64,000 nt of DNA from CAWDVR01 sp044869805 (GCA_044869805.1 JBIOXV010000082.1:1-64000), one strand, 5' to 3'. Positions 55,126 through 64,000 are shown, counted from the first letter of the stretch. Translations and numbers: made by a program. Notes: generated by a model not told the origin, from the letters alone.

Positions 55126-55971
55126 ATGGAAGACCGGACTCGCCGCGCCCTCAAGAAGAGCCTGCCCTCGCTGGCGCTCGCCGGCATGCTGGCCGGGCTG
55201 GAGCTCGCCCGTCGCCGCCTCCAGCGCCGCAGGCTGTTCCGGCCGGAGAGCTTCCCGGAGGGCGTCGGTGACCCGCGCGAGCTCGGCCTCGCCGCCGAGG
55301 ACGAGTGGTTCTCGACCAGCGACGGCATCAAGCTCCACGGCTGGTGGATGCAGAAGCCAGAGGCCCGGGGGACGCTGCTCTTCTGCCATGGCCACTCGGG
55401 GAGCCTCGGCCACCGCGTCGATCTCTTCCGCGAGCTGCTGCGCCTGCCGCTGAACGTTTTCGCCTTCGACTATCGCGGCTATGGCCGCAGCGACGGCGCG
55501 CCCAGCGAGCAGGGCCTGTTCCGCGACGTGCGCGCCGCCTACGATCACCTGACCTCGTGCCTCGGCGAGGTCGCCGAGCGCATCGTGCTCTTCGGCCAGT
55601 CCCTGGGCGGCGCCGTGGCCATCGACGGAGCGCTGCACCGGCAGGTGGCCGGGCTGGTGGTGCAGTCGAGCTTCGTCGACCTGCGCGCCCTGGCCCGCAG
55701 CTCGTCCTCGCGGCTGCCGCTGCACTGGATCGCCTCCAACCACTTCCGCAACCTGGACAAGGTGCGCCGCCTGCGGGTGCCGAAGCTGTTCATCCACGGC
55801 ACCGTGGACTCGACCATCCCCTACGCCCACGGCGAGACCCTGTTCGAGCAGGCGGCGCAGCCCAAGGAGCTGCTGGCGGTGATCGGCGCCGGCCACCACG
55901 ACGTGCACGTGCGGGGCGGCGACTCCTACTTCCGCCGGCTGTCCAGCTTCGTCTCCAACTGCCTGGTGTGA
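55126..55971 (+). CDS. Alpha/beta hydrolase
   Basis: 281 residues. An N-terminal amphipathic/membrane helix (LPSLALAGMLAGLELA) suggests membrane association. Core motifs: LLFCHGHSGSLGHRVDLFRE (oxyanion region), nucleophile elbow FGQSLGGAVA, Asp in FIHGTVDSTIPYAHG and His in GAGHHDVH. It resembles the BEM46/YfhR-type hydrolases. Substrate unknown. It is followed after 58 bases by the sigma-factor gene. Confidence 0.9.
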   Translation: MEDRTRRALKKSLPSLALAGMLAGLELARRRLQRRRLFRPESFPEGVGDPRELGLAAEDEWFSTSDGIKLHGWWMQKPEARGTLLFCHGHSGSLGHRVDLFRELLRLPLNVFAFDYRGYGRSDGAPSEQGLFRDVRAAYDHLTSCLGEVAERIVLFGQSLGGAVAIDGALHRQVAGLVVQSSFVDLRALARSSSSRLPLHWIASNHFRNLDKVRRLRVPKLFIHGTVDSTIPYAHGETLFEQAAQPKELLAVIGAGHHDVHVRGGDSYFRRLSSFVSNCLV

Positions 55972-56029
55972 TTCCGCTGCGCGGCCCGGCCGCCGCTGGC
56001 AGTAGACTGCCCGCGGTACCCTCCATCCC

Positions 56030-56677
56030 GTGGCCACTCGAACCGCGACGCGCGACACCGGCCCGCTGGTCGACGCTCTGCTCGAAGAGCGGGCGGCCGG
56101 GCGGGCGGGAGAGGAGAGCTTCCGGCGCCTCTTCGGGCTCTACTACCGGCCGCTGCACGACTTCTTCGCGCGGCGCGGCTTCTCGCCCGCCGACTGCCAG
56201 GACCTAACCCAAGAGACCTTCCTGGGGATCTACCGGGGTGTAGGGTCGTTCCGGCGCGGCGCGCCTTTCGACGCATGGCTGTTTGCGATTGCCGCCAACG
56301 TCTACCGCAAGCGCCTGCGACACCAGGCGGCCGGCCTGCGGCGCGGCTGGGAGGTTCCGCTCGACGCCGCCGCCGGCGGCCCGGACGAAGAAGCTGAGCC
56401 GGCGCTCGAGCTGGCGGCGGAAGCCGAGACGCCCGACGGCGGCACGCTGGCGCGAGAGCGCGCCCGCCTGCTGCGCCGGGCAGTCGAGGCCCTGCCGCCG
56501 CAGATGCAGGCGTGCCTGGTGCTCCGCGTCTACCATGACCTCAAGTACCGGGAGGTGGCGGCGAAGCTCCGGCTATCGATCGACACTGTGAAGGCGCACC
56601 TGTTCCAGGCCCGCCAGCGCCTGAAGAACGAGCTGGGCGAGTACTTCTTGCCCGCGAGCGGCGAGGAGGAGGCGTGA
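56030..56677 (+). CDS. RNA polymerase sigma-70 factor, ECF type
   Basis: 215 residues from GTG. Region 2: FRRLFGLYYRPLHDFFARRG, DCQDLTQETFLGIYRGVGSF and AWLFAIAANVYRKRLR (-10 recognition). Region 4: ALPPQMQACLVLRVYHDLKY then REVAAKLRLSIDTVKAHLFQ (-35 helix-turn-helix). It directs transcription of an envelope- or stress-related regulon and is controlled by the anti-sigma factor encoded next, whose start overlaps its stop by four bases. Confidence 0.93.
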   Translation: MATRTATRDTGPLVDALLEERAAGRAGEESFRRLFGLYYRPLHDFFARRGFSPADCQDLTQETFLGIYRGVGSFRRGAPFDAWLFAIAANVYRKRLRHQAAGLRRGWEVPLDAAAGGPDEEAEPALELAAEAETPDGGTLARERARLLRRAVEALPPQMQACLVLRVYHDLKYREVAAKLRLSIDTVKAHLFQARQRLKNELGEYFLPASGEEEA

Positions 56678-57465
56678 GCGACGACCGAGGAGAGCTCGAG
56701 GCGGTGATGCGGGGGATGGTGGAGGACGAACGGTGGGGGCCGCACCCCGAGCCCGAGGCGCTCGCCGAGTTCGCGCTCGGCGCGCTCGAAGGCGAGGAAG
56801 CCGACCGCCTGCGCTCGCACCTCGCGCTCTGCCCCGAGTGCATGGCGCTCGCCGAGGAGGCCGCGAGCTTCGCGCCGCGCGACGCCGAGACCGGCGCCGA
56901 GGAGGCGGAAATCGACGCCGCCTGGCGAGCGCTCGCGCCGCGCCTCGCACCCGGGGCCGCGACGGCGCCGGTGGTGCCGCTAGCCAGCCGCCGGCCGGCC
57001 GCGCCGCCGCGCTGGCTCTACGCGCTGGCCGCCTCGCTCGGGGTGGCGGTGCTCGGGCTCTCGGTCTGGGTTGCGTCGTTGCGGCAGGCGGTCGAGGACC
57101 TTTCTCAGCCACAAGTCAACGCGCCGATCGTCGACCTCTACCCCGAGGGCGCGGCGCGCAGCGCGGCCGAGGAGCGGGGCGAGCTCGAGCTGCCGGCGTC
57201 GGTGCGCTGGTTCTCGCTGGTGCTGAACGCGCCCGGCAGCCCGGACGACGCCTCGTACCGGGTGGAGGTGCGGCGGCAGGACGGCTCCGTGGTCTGGCGG
57301 GGCTTGGGGCTGGAGAAGAACGCTTTCGGCTCGTTTACGTTGGCGGTGCCGCGGGCGGTGGTGGGGAGCGGGGAGGTGCGGGTGCGGTTGCTGGTGGCGG
57401 AGGCGGGAGGGAGCGAGAGGCTGATCGAAGAGTACCCGCTCCGCATCGTGGAGCGCGGGCCATAG
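56674..57465 (+). CDS. Zinc-finger (zf-HC2) anti-sigma factor, membrane-anchored
   Basis: 263 residues from GTG, overlapping the sigma gene by four bases. The N-terminal anti-sigma domain holds the HxxxCxxC zinc motif (LRSHLALCPECMALA; His49, Cys53, Cys56). A single membrane helix follows (about 115-135), then a 125-residue outer domain (VDLYPEGAARSAAEERGELE to the end) that presumably receives the signal. It would hold the ECF sigma factor until the signal comes. The CHAT lipoprotein gene starts about 80 bases after the stop. Confidence 0.88.
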   Translation: MSDDRGELEAVMRGMVEDERWGPHPEPEALAEFALGALEGEEADRLRSHLALCPECMALAEEAASFAPRDAETGAEEAEIDAAWRALAPRLAPGAATAPVVPLASRRPAAPPRWLYALAASLGVAVLGLSVWVASLRQAVEDLSQPQVNAPIVDLYPEGAARSAAEERGELELPASVRWFSLVLNAPGSPDDASYRVEVRRQDGSVVWRGLGLEKNAFGSFTLAVPRAVVGSGEVRVRLLVAEAGGSERLIEEYPLRIVERGP

Positions 57466-57548
57466 GACGCAAGGGTCGAGGAGCCCCACCCGCGCGCCCT
57501 GGGCCGGCGACGGGCTCCTCGCCGGGAACCGGCTCGCGCAGGTCTCTC

Positions 57549-60500
57549 TTGGTCGGGAGCGCGCAAGGCGGAGCACTTGTCTGGTTGCTCGTCGGCGGGT
57601 TCCTCGCGTGCTCGCCTGCTCCGCCGCCGGCAGTAGAAGAGGCGACGCAGCCACCCACGGAGATCGAGGAGCGCGAGCTGCCCCGGGTAGCCCGGACTGC
57701 AATCGACGCCGAGATCTCCGGCGGCCAAGTGCACCGCTTCCGCCTGGAGCTCACGGCCGGCGAGATGGCGGACGTCGCCGTGGTGCAGCAGGGCATCGAC
57801 CTGGTGGTCCGTCTCCTGGGGCCGGACGAAGGGCGACTGCGCGCGGTGGACAGCCCGAACGGTGCGACCGGCCCCGAGCCGCTGCCGATCGTCGCGGGCA
57901 CGGCGGGCGCCCACCGCATCGAGGTTCGCTCGCTCGAAGCCGGGGAGGCGGCGGGCCGATACCGCGTGGAGCTGCGTGCGCTGCGGCCGGCGACCGCGGA
58001 GGACCGCCTGCGGTCCCGCGCCGAGGATGCGCTCGCCGCGGCCGAGGAGGCCCGCCGTGCGGGCCAGGCCGCCGACCTGCGGCGAGCGCTGGTGCTCTAC
58101 GGAAGAGCCGCCGAGCTGCTGGCTTCGACAGGCCTCTCTGAGCGCCTGGGTGACCTCCTCTTCTTCCAGGCCGGGACCCACGCCCGCCTGGGTGAGCTCG
58201 AGCCCGCGGCGGACCTCTACCGACGGGCCCTCGAGCGCTTCGCGGCGGCCGGCGACGACCGCCGGGCGGCCACGGCGCTGGGCGACCTGGGGCGCACCGA
58301 ATGGCAGCGGGGCGAGCCCGAGCGGGCGCTCGCCGCCTACTCCCGAGCGCTCGCGCTCTACCGCGCCGCCGGCGAGCGCCGCGGGGAAGCGGCGATGCGG
58401 GTCCAGCTCGGTGCCGCTTACGGCGCGCTCTCGGAAGTAGAGCGCGCCCTGAGCAGCTACGAGGAAGCCCTCGCCATCTGGCGACACCTCGGGGCGCCGG
58501 CCGAGGAAGGCACCACGCTCCTGAGCCTCGGCTGGCTGTACTTCAAGCTCGGCGAGCACGAGGCCGCGCTCGACTTCTACCAGCGAGCGCTGCCGGCGGT
58601 GCGGCAGGCGGGTGCGCGCCGCGAGCTGGCCCTCGCCCTCTCTCACATCGGCGCCGCTCGCACCGCGGCCGGCGACTCCGGCGCGATCGCCGACCTCGAC
58701 CAGGCCCTCGACCTCCAGCGCCAGCTCGGCAACCGGCGCGAGCAGGCGGTGATGCTCCACTACCTGGGGATCGCCAATCTCCGCTTCGGCCATCCGGAGG
58801 AGGCCCGTGGCGATTTCCATCGGGCGCTGGAGCTGGCGCGCGAGCTGGGCGACCGCTGGAGCGAGGCCGCGGCGCTCCTCCACCTGGGCTCGCTCGAAGA
58901 AGCCCAGGGCCGCGCGAGCGTGGCCGTCGAGCACTTCCAGGAGGCGCTCGCCATCGCGCGCGGTCGCGGCGACCGCGCCGCCGTGGCGGGGGCGCTGTTC
59001 GGCCTCGCGCGCGCCTGGCGCCGGCAGGGCGACCTCGCCCGCGCCCGCTCCGCGATCGAGGAGGCGCTCGCCGGCATCGAGACACTGCGCGAAGAGCCGG
59101 CCGGCCAGGATCTGCGCACCTCGTTCCAGGCCTCGCGGCAGAGCTACTACTCCTTCGCCCTCGACCTGCTGATGGACCTCCACCAGCGCGCGCCGGCGGC
59201 GGGCTGGGACCGCGCCGCGCTGGAGGTCGCCGAACGGGCGCGTGCCCGCGGCCTGCTCGACGCGCTGGCCGAGGCGAGCCTGGGCCTCGAGCGCGGCGTC
59301 GACGCCGAGGCCGAGGCGCAAGAGGCCGAGCTCGAGCGCCGCCTGGTGGCGCTCGCCGAGGAGCGGCGGCTCGCCGGTGCGCCGGGGAACGAGGCGCGGG
59401 CGGCCGAGCTGGAACGCGAGCAGCGGATGCTGGCCGCCCGCTACCATCGCCTCGAGGCCCGCATCCGGCTGGCCAACCCGCGCTACGCCTCGCTCGCCGC
59501 GCCGCGCCCGCTCACCGTGGCCGAGATCCAGCGGCAGGTGGTGGGCGACGACACGCTGCTGCTCGAGTACGCCCTGGGCGAGGGGCGGAGCTACCTGTGG
59601 GCGGTGACCCGCACCGCGGTCGCGAGCTTCGTGCTGCCGGGCCGGGACACGCTCGAGGAGCAGGCCCGCCTTGCTCATCGGCTGCTCGCCGCGAGCCACC
59701 TGCGCGCCGCCCGGGCGCCGGCGGACCTCGCCGCGGCCGAGCTCGGCCGCTTGCTGCTCGCACCGGCAGCGGCGCTGCTCGCGCCAGAGGCGCCGGGGCT
59801 CGCGGGCAGGCGCATCGTGGTAGTGCCCGACGGCGCCCTCCACTATCTGCCGTTCGCCGCCCTGCCGCTCCCGGGCCAGCCCTCGCGCCCGCTGGGCGAG
59901 GAGCACGAGGTGGTGAGCCTGCCCTCGGCTTCGGCGCTCGCCCTGCTGCGCAGCGAGTTCGGTAACCGCGCGCCCGCGCCGGCCGCGGTCGCCGTGTTCG
60001 CCGATCCGGTGTTCGAGGCCGGCGGTCCCTTCCCGCGCCTGCTCTTCTCGCGGCAGGAGGCGGCCACCATCCTCCGCCTGGCCCCGGCAGGCCAAACACA
60101 CGCCGCCCTCGGTTTCGACGCCGCGCTGCCGGCCGTGCTGGAGGAGGACCTCTCCCGCTACCGCGTGCTCCACTTCGCCACCCACGGCGTGCTCGACACC
60201 GAGCAGCCCGAGCTCTCCGGCCTGGTGCTCTCGCAGCTCGACCCCGCGGGCCGGCCCCGCGACGGCTTCGTCTCCACCTCCGAGATCGTGCGCCTCGACC
60301 TCGCCGCCGACCTCGTCACCCTCTCGGCCTGCGAGACCGCGCTCGGCAAGGAGGTGCGCGGCGAGGGCCTGGTGGGCCTGACGCGCAGCTTCATGGCGGC
60401 CGGGGCCGAGCGGGTGTTGGTCAGCCTGTGGCGGGTCGACGACCGCGCCACGGCGGCGCTGATGGAGCGCTTCTACCGCGCGCTGTGGTCCGAAGGCAAG

Positions 60501-60608
60501 CCGGCCGCCGCCGCCCTCCGCCAGGCCCAGGCCGAGCTGCGACGGATGCCGGACTGGAACGCCCCCTCGTACTGGGCCGGCTTCCTCATCCAAGGGGACT
60601 GGCGGTGA
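57549..60608 (+). CDS. Exported CHAT-TPR lipoprotein
   Basis: About 1019 residues. The upstream part of the frame overlaps the anti-sigma gene and has no start codon between that gene and 57549, so I use TTG 57549. That choice gives VGSAQGGALVWLLVGGFLAC with a lipobox Cys21. The N-terminus lacks positive residues, so the start is uncertain. Order: PPC-like beta domain (about 45-150), TPR repeats (about 160-500), an alpha-helical linker, then a CHAT domain with His in HFATHG (about 879) and Cys in LSACET (about 928). It is probably a surface or periplasmic caspase-like protease linked to the sigma/anti-sigma pair. Confidence 0.85.
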   Translation: MVGSAQGGALVWLLVGGFLACSPAPPPAVEEATQPPTEIEERELPRVARTAIDAEISGGQVHRFRLELTAGEMADVAVVQQGIDLVVRLLGPDEGRLRAVDSPNGATGPEPLPIVAGTAGAHRIEVRSLEAGEAAGRYRVELRALRPATAEDRLRSRAEDALAAAEEARRAGQAADLRRALVLYGRAAELLASTGLSERLGDLLFFQAGTHARLGELEPAADLYRRALERFAAAGDDRRAATALGDLGRTEWQRGEPERALAAYSRALALYRAAGERRGEAAMRVQLGAAYGALSEVERALSSYEEALAIWRHLGAPAEEGTTLLSLGWLYFKLGEHEAALDFYQRALPAVRQAGARRELALALSHIGAARTAAGDSGAIADLDQALDLQRQLGNRREQAVMLHYLGIANLRFGHPEEARGDFHRALELARELGDRWSEAAALLHLGSLEEAQGRASVAVEHFQEALAIARGRGDRAAVAGALFGLARAWRRQGDLARARSAIEEALAGIETLREEPAGQDLRTSFQASRQSYYSFALDLLMDLHQRAPAAGWDRAALEVAERARARGLLDALAEASLGLERGVDAEAEAQEAELERRLVALAEERRLAGAPGNEARAAELEREQRMLAARYHRLEARIRLANPRYASLAAPRPLTVAEIQRQVVGDDTLLLEYALGEGRSYLWAVTRTAVASFVLPGRDTLEEQARLAHRLLAASHLRAARAPADLAAAELGRLLLAPAAALLAPEAPGLAGRRIVVVPDGALHYLPFAALPLPGQPSRPLGEEHEVVSLPSASALALLRSEFGNRAPAPAAVAVFADPVFEAGGPFPRLLFSRQEAATILRLAPAGQTHAALGFDAALPAVLEEDLSRYRVLHFATHGVLDTEQPELSGLVLSQLDPAGRPRDGFVSTSEIVRLDLAADLVTLSACETALGKEVRGEGLVGLTRSFMAAGAERVLVSLWRVDDRATAALMERFYRALWSEGKPAAAALRQAQAELRRMPDWNAPSYWAGFLIQGDWR

Positions 60609-60700
60609 CGTATCCTGTTTCCAGCTAACCCAAACAGCGCAGCACGGGAACTCCCGGGGTGACGACCGCGGAAGGTCCCTTCACGAGGAAGGAGGAAGCT

Positions 60701-60901
60701 ATGGTTCGCGACTCCGTGGCTGAGGCGATGCCGACCCTTTCGCTCTGGCAGCGGCTGCTGCACTTCTTCGTCCGGCTCTTCCGCCGCCTGTTCGGCGGCC
60801 GAGGCCCGCACGGCGGCCCGCCGCGGGAGCACGAGGACGGCGTGAGCGCCGATCCCACGCCGCCCGGGCAGCCCTGGAACGATCCGCCGCCGCGGCCGTA
60901 G
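60701..60901 (+). CDS. Small amphipathic protein of unknown function
   Basis: 66 residues from ATG 60701 with a strong AAGGAGG site. A basic amphipathic helix (SLWQRLLHFFVRLFRRLFGG) is followed by a Gly/Pro-rich tail (RGPHGGPPREHEDGVSADPT). The helix may bind membranes. It lies between the CHAT lipoprotein and a terminator, so it could be part of the sigma-linked operon. No family recognised. Confidence 0.55.
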   Translation: MVRDSVAEAMPTLSLWQRLLHFFVRLFRRLFGGRGPHGGPPREHEDGVSADPTPPGQPWNDPPPRP

Positions 60902-60970
60902 GCAGCGCGCCCGCAGGTCGCGCCTCGGCACCCCGCCTCGTCGGCCCGCCCGCGAGGCCGCTCCCTTTCC

Positions 60971-61000
60971 GCCCCGCTTGCCGCGGGGCTTTTTCTTTTT
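60971..61000 (+). terminator. Rho-independent terminator
   Basis: GCCCCGC (60971-60977) pairs with GCGGGGC (60983-60989) over a 5-base loop and is followed by TTTTTCTTTTT. It ends the sigma/anti-sigma/CHAT/small-protein group before the next gene. Confidence 0.92.
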
Positions 61001-61122
61001 CGGCCCGCTATAACCAAAAGCACGGCACCGAGGAACCCTCTCAGCGAACGACAGCAACGCGGCCCGAGGCGACCGGCAGCGGGCCATTTTCCATCCCTTG
61101 TCGCGGATGAGAGGAGCCCGTC

Positions 61123-63789
61123 ATGCCCATAGCCCGTGTGCTTCGAAAGACCCAGCAACCCAGCCTCCCAGGCCGATGGTGGAAGCCACTCACGGCGCTG
61201 CTGCTGGCGGCGCCCCTGGCCACCGCGGCGCGCGCGCAGATCGCTCAGGAGCCTAGCCCGAGCTCGACCTTCGTGCAGGTCCGCGGCGGGTCCACTGAAG
61301 GGATGACCCGGGCTCCGGTGCCGGCCGAGGAGCCCTCGCTGCCGGCTCCACGGCCCTTGCCGAGTCCGGTGCCCGAGCTCCTGGCAGCCCCCAAGGAGTG
61401 CCGTGGCATCGGGATGAACAGCGGGCCGGGCGTCGTCGCCCCCTTGAGCCTCGCCGAATGCACCGACATCGCGCCCTTGCCAGACCCCGACAGCGGATGC
61501 CAGTGCGTGGTCTCTGTTCGCACGCGGCGCCGCGAGATCGTGCGGCCGGACGAGAACCGGCCCAACGACCTGCTGTTCCAGGAGTGCAACAAGCACTACG
61601 GCCACCCCTCCTGTCCGGCGGACCCCGCCAACAACAACTGCGGCGACGGCAAACACTCGGCGCCTTACGGCAACTGGGGAGTGCGGGTCCGCAATGCGCA
61701 ACTGCCGGCCAGCAACCCGCTGCTGAGCGCCGCGGTGTCGCGGATGAGCGGCCTCCAGGACTGCCAACAGTGGCCGGGAACGGCCGACAAGATGTGCGGC
61801 GCCGAGCCCTGCAAGCAGTGGCATAGCTGCACCTGCGACCAGGATCTCTTCACGGCGGGGCACTTCGGCGACGAGCCGCCGCCGGGCTTCGTCTCCCAGG
61901 GCGACGCACTGGCCGGCTTCTTCGTCGTCGACTCCGGAAGCATCACCTGCCAGCCGGCCCTCAACCTCAAGGACTTCACCTTCCAGGCCAACCTCGAGCT
62001 GTTCGAGCTGGACTCGGACGCCAGCGACTTCATCACCACCCTGCCGGTCAGCGGCAAGGTGCGCATGACCTGCGGCACCATCGCGGGCTGCACCGGCGCG
62101 CAGGAGGTGCAACTGGTGAGCAACCGCGTGCGCGCCATGGCGCGCATCGAAGTGAGCTGCGACAACCGGCTCGAGATCGGCGGTGACGACGACGATGGCG
62201 GTGGCGGTGGCGGCGGGCCCACCAGCGCGGGTCTCTGCGAGCCTTGCGGAGCCAGTGCCCTCTGCAGCTCGGGGCTGCAGTGCTTCGCCGACAACATCTG
62301 CCACCGCCTGGACGTCGGCCTTCCCGAGCTCGACGAGTGCATCGGCGCGAACCTCATCGCCGGCCCGCCTTCCCCCGCCCCGCTCCAGGTGGTGGTCTCG
62401 CCCCCGGGCCTCGCCTTCAGCGCCACGCTGGGGGCTCCGGCCCCACCGGCCAAGCAGCTCTCGATCAGCAGCAACCGCAGCACCGTGCTGCCCGCCTTCC
62501 TGAGCTCGAACCAGCCCTGGCTCAAGGTCAGCTCGCCGGGCGTGGGAGTCGCCTCGGTATCCATCCAGCCGGCGGGCCTGGCGGCCGGAAGCTACTCGGG
62601 CGCGGTGATCGTCAGCTCGGCCGACGCCGTCAACTCGCCGCTCGCCGTCCCGGTGTCGCTGACCGTGGCATCGCCACCGCCGAGCGGAGGCCTCACTGTC
62701 TCGCCTGCGAGCCTCGGCTTCACCGCGCCGCAGGGCGGGCCGGCGCCGGCGCCGCGGGTGCTCCAGATCGGCTCTACCGGCGCGCCGCTCAATTGGTCGG
62801 TTTCCGACAACGCGAGCTTCGTCAACCTGTCGCCGATCACCGGCGTCACCCCCGGAGCCACCAACGTCTCGATCAACGTCGGCGGCCTCCCGGCCGGCAC
62901 CTACAACGCCGCGATCACCGTCTCGGCGCCGGGTGTGCCGCAAGTGACCGTGCCCGTGTCGCTGACCGTGACCTCGCCGCCGCCCCCGAGCGGAGGCCTC
63001 ACCGTCTCGCCTGCGAGCCTCAGCTTCAGCGCGCCGCAGGGCGGGCCGGCGCCTTCGCCGCAGGTGCTCCAGATCGGCTCCACCGGCGCGCCGCTCAATT
63101 GGTCGGCCTCCGACAACGCGGGCTTCGTCAACCTCTCGCCGATCGCCGGCGTCACCCCCGGAGCCACCAACGTCTCGATCAACGTCGGCGGTCTCACCGC
63201 CGGCACTTACAGCGCCGCGATCACCGTCTCGGCGCCGGGCGTGAGCCCGGTGAGCGTGCCGGTGTTCCTCACCGTCGGCGCGGTCGGCGGCGGCACGCCG
63301 GTGGTCAACGGCTTCAGCCCGTTCTCCGGCCCACCGGGCACCCAGGTCGAGGTCATCGGCGACAACTTCACCGGCGTCAGCCAGGTGCTCTTCAACTTCA
63401 CGCCGGCGCCCTTCCAGCCCAGCACCGCCGGGCGGCTCTTCGCCACCGTGCCGAGCGGCGCCACCACCGGGCCGATCAAGGTCACCAACGCCTCCGGCAC
63501 CGGCGCGAGCTTCACGCCGTTCACGGTGACGCCGCCGGGCGGGGGGCCCTCGATCGCCCTCTTCAGCCCGTTGAGCGGCCGTCCTGGGGACCGCATCACC
63601 ATCCAGGGCGCCAACTTCCGCGACCCCTCGCAGGTCTTCTTCAACGGCGCGCCTTCGCCCTTCGTGCTCTTCGCGGGGCCGAACTTCCTCTCCGCCGAGG
63701 TGCCGCAGGGAGCGAGCAGCGGGCCGATCACCGTCACCACCAGCGCCGGCTCCGCCAGCAGCGCGCAGAGCTTCGTGGTCACGCCATAG
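61123..63789 (+). CDS. Secreted Cys-rich protein with BACON and IPT/TIG domains
   Basis: 888 residues; ATG 61123 has a GAGGAG site and a signal peptide ending TAARA. Residues about 90-420 form a Cys-rich unknown region with many CxC pairs (DSGCQCVVSV, CGAEPCKQWHSCTCDQD) and an acidic/Gly linker (GDDDDGGGGGGG). Three BACON-type Ig-like domains follow (about 425-720), the last two nearly identical with a 102-residue period. Two IPT/TIG domains (FSPFSGPPGTQVEVIGDNFT, FSPLSGRPGDRITIQGANF) end the chain. Likely a cell-surface binding or adhesion protein. Confidence 0.87.
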   Translation: MPIARVLRKTQQPSLPGRWWKPLTALLLAAPLATAARAQIAQEPSPSSTFVQVRGGSTEGMTRAPVPAEEPSLPAPRPLPSPVPELLAAPKECRGIGMNSGPGVVAPLSLAECTDIAPLPDPDSGCQCVVSVRTRRREIVRPDENRPNDLLFQECNKHYGHPSCPADPANNNCGDGKHSAPYGNWGVRVRNAQLPASNPLLSAAVSRMSGLQDCQQWPGTADKMCGAEPCKQWHSCTCDQDLFTAGHFGDEPPPGFVSQGDALAGFFVVDSGSITCQPALNLKDFTFQANLELFELDSDASDFITTLPVSGKVRMTCGTIAGCTGAQEVQLVSNRVRAMARIEVSCDNRLEIGGDDDDGGGGGGGPTSAGLCEPCGASALCSSGLQCFADNICHRLDVGLPELDECIGANLIAGPPSPAPLQVVVSPPGLAFSATLGAPAPPAKQLSISSNRSTVLPAFLSSNQPWLKVSSPGVGVASVSIQPAGLAAGSYSGAVIVSSADAVNSPLAVPVSLTVASPPPSGGLTVSPASLGFTAPQGGPAPAPRVLQIGSTGAPLNWSVSDNASFVNLSPITGVTPGATNVSINVGGLPAGTYNAAITVSAPGVPQVTVPVSLTVTSPPPPSGGLTVSPASLSFSAPQGGPAPSPQVLQIGSTGAPLNWSASDNAGFVNLSPIAGVTPGATNVSINVGGLTAGTYSAAITVSAPGVSPVSVPVFLTVGAVGGGTPVVNGFSPFSGPPGTQVEVIGDNFTGVSQVLFNFTPAPFQPSTAGRLFATVPSGATTGPIKVTNASGTGASFTPFTVTPPGGGPSIALFSPLSGRPGDRITIQGANFRDPSQVFFNGAPSPFVLFAGPNFLSAEVPQGASSGPITVTTSAGSASSAQSFVVTP

Positions 63790-63865
63790 CCGGGTTCTGA
63801 GGTTCTGACGTTCTGACGTTCTTCCCGCGGCGCGGGGTTCTTCCCTCGCCCGCGGGCATCCTCGG

Positions 63866-64000
63866 CTAGGAGAGCCGGCGGAGACCGCCGATCCGGTCGA
63901 AGCCGGAATCGAAGCTCAGGATCCTCGCAGCTACACCACCTCGACCCGCGTCACCTTTCGGTAGTTCTTCGACAGCAGGTTGCCGCGCTGGGCGCGGCTT
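63866..64000 (-). CDS. Partial minus-strand gene at the window edge, PIN-like tail
   Basis: The frame running from the window edge and stopping at 63866-63868 ends AARILSFDSGFDRIGGLRRLS, which resembles the C-terminus of PIN-domain toxins. A second frame on the same strand (RGNLLSKNYRKVTRVEVV) stops at 63931. The two may be parts of one frameshifted gene or of two overlapping genes; the window is too short to decide. Short direct repeats (TTCTGACG) and a GC-rich hairpin lie between this and the BACON gene. Confidence 0.3.
   Translation of the reverse strand, partial: KPRPARQPAVEELPKGDAGRGGVAARILSFDSGFDRIGGLRRLS

Noticed and set aside
57138..60593. An 1151-codon minus-strand frame opposite the CHAT lipoprotein gene
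   Set aside because: Antisense shadow without recognisable domains; the plus strand shows TPR and CHAT motifs.

Overview
The window is one contiguous stretch of a high-GC, Gram-negative chromosome. It carries an Omp85-type outer-membrane barrel, a TonB-dependent receptor, many signal peptides and lipoboxes, and GroES/GroEL under a CIRCE operator. Ser/Thr kinases, tricorn-type proteases, DUF3857/transglutaminase proteins, DUF5916 outer-membrane proteins, BACON/IPT secreted proteins and CHAT-TPR proteins together suggest an Acidobacteriota-like bacterium (possibly Thermoanaerobaculia). That placement is inference from gene content; no rRNA or taxonomic marker was checked. I saw no rRNA, tRNA, CRISPR array, transposase or phage gene.

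Layout. 0-5.6 kb: end of an Omp85 barrel gene, ribBA, an orphan HicB, a glycosyltransferase and the CIRCE-controlled groES-groEL operon. 5.7-11.5 kb: an accessory block with an AbrB/PIN toxin-antitoxin pair, a truncated HicB, BrnTA, a mobile-looking inverted repeat and a 1339-residue CHAT-NTPase-TPR protein. 11.5-15.6 kb: a saccharopine-dehydrogenase-like enzyme, an outer-membrane protein interrupted by an in-frame TGA, and a vanadium haloperoxidase. 15.6-21.3 kb: three overlapping DUF3857/transglutaminase paralogues. 21.4-25.6 kb: a Zn/Mn/Fe ABC transporter whose two permeases both end in winged-helix domains, the first of them a complete DtxR-like repressor. 25.6-37.5 kb: a Ser/Thr kinase with a GspG-like outer domain, a tricorn protease, a cysteine-synthase-type enzyme, a flavin reductase, an M19 dipeptidase, an MDR oxidoreductase, a second AbrB/PIN pair, an M28 peptidase and a HIT protein.

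37.5-48.6 kb is the most unusual region. It holds a small Cys/His protein, a TonB receptor with a His/Glu-rich loop, a metal-efflux-type permease fused to an SPFH domain, separate HflC-like and HflK-like proteins, a PQQ-type beta-propeller, a second small CPxC protein and a DUF5916 protein. 48.7-55 kb: a BNR-repeat secreted protein, a radical-SAM-like protein without its FeS motif, mutM, udk, a small exported protein, an O-methyltransferase and an alpha/beta hydrolase. 56-60.6 kb: an ECF-type sigma factor, its zinc-finger anti-sigma factor and a predicted CHAT-TPR lipoprotein. 61.1-63.8 kb: a secreted Cys-rich BACON/IPT protein.

Main themes are metal uptake and efflux with regulators fused to transporters, CHAT proteases in cytoplasmic (NTPase) and exported (sigma-linked) forms, and several toxin-antitoxin remnants. 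Dispersed GC-rich palindromic repeats lie between genes, and one is translated inside the large CHAT gene.
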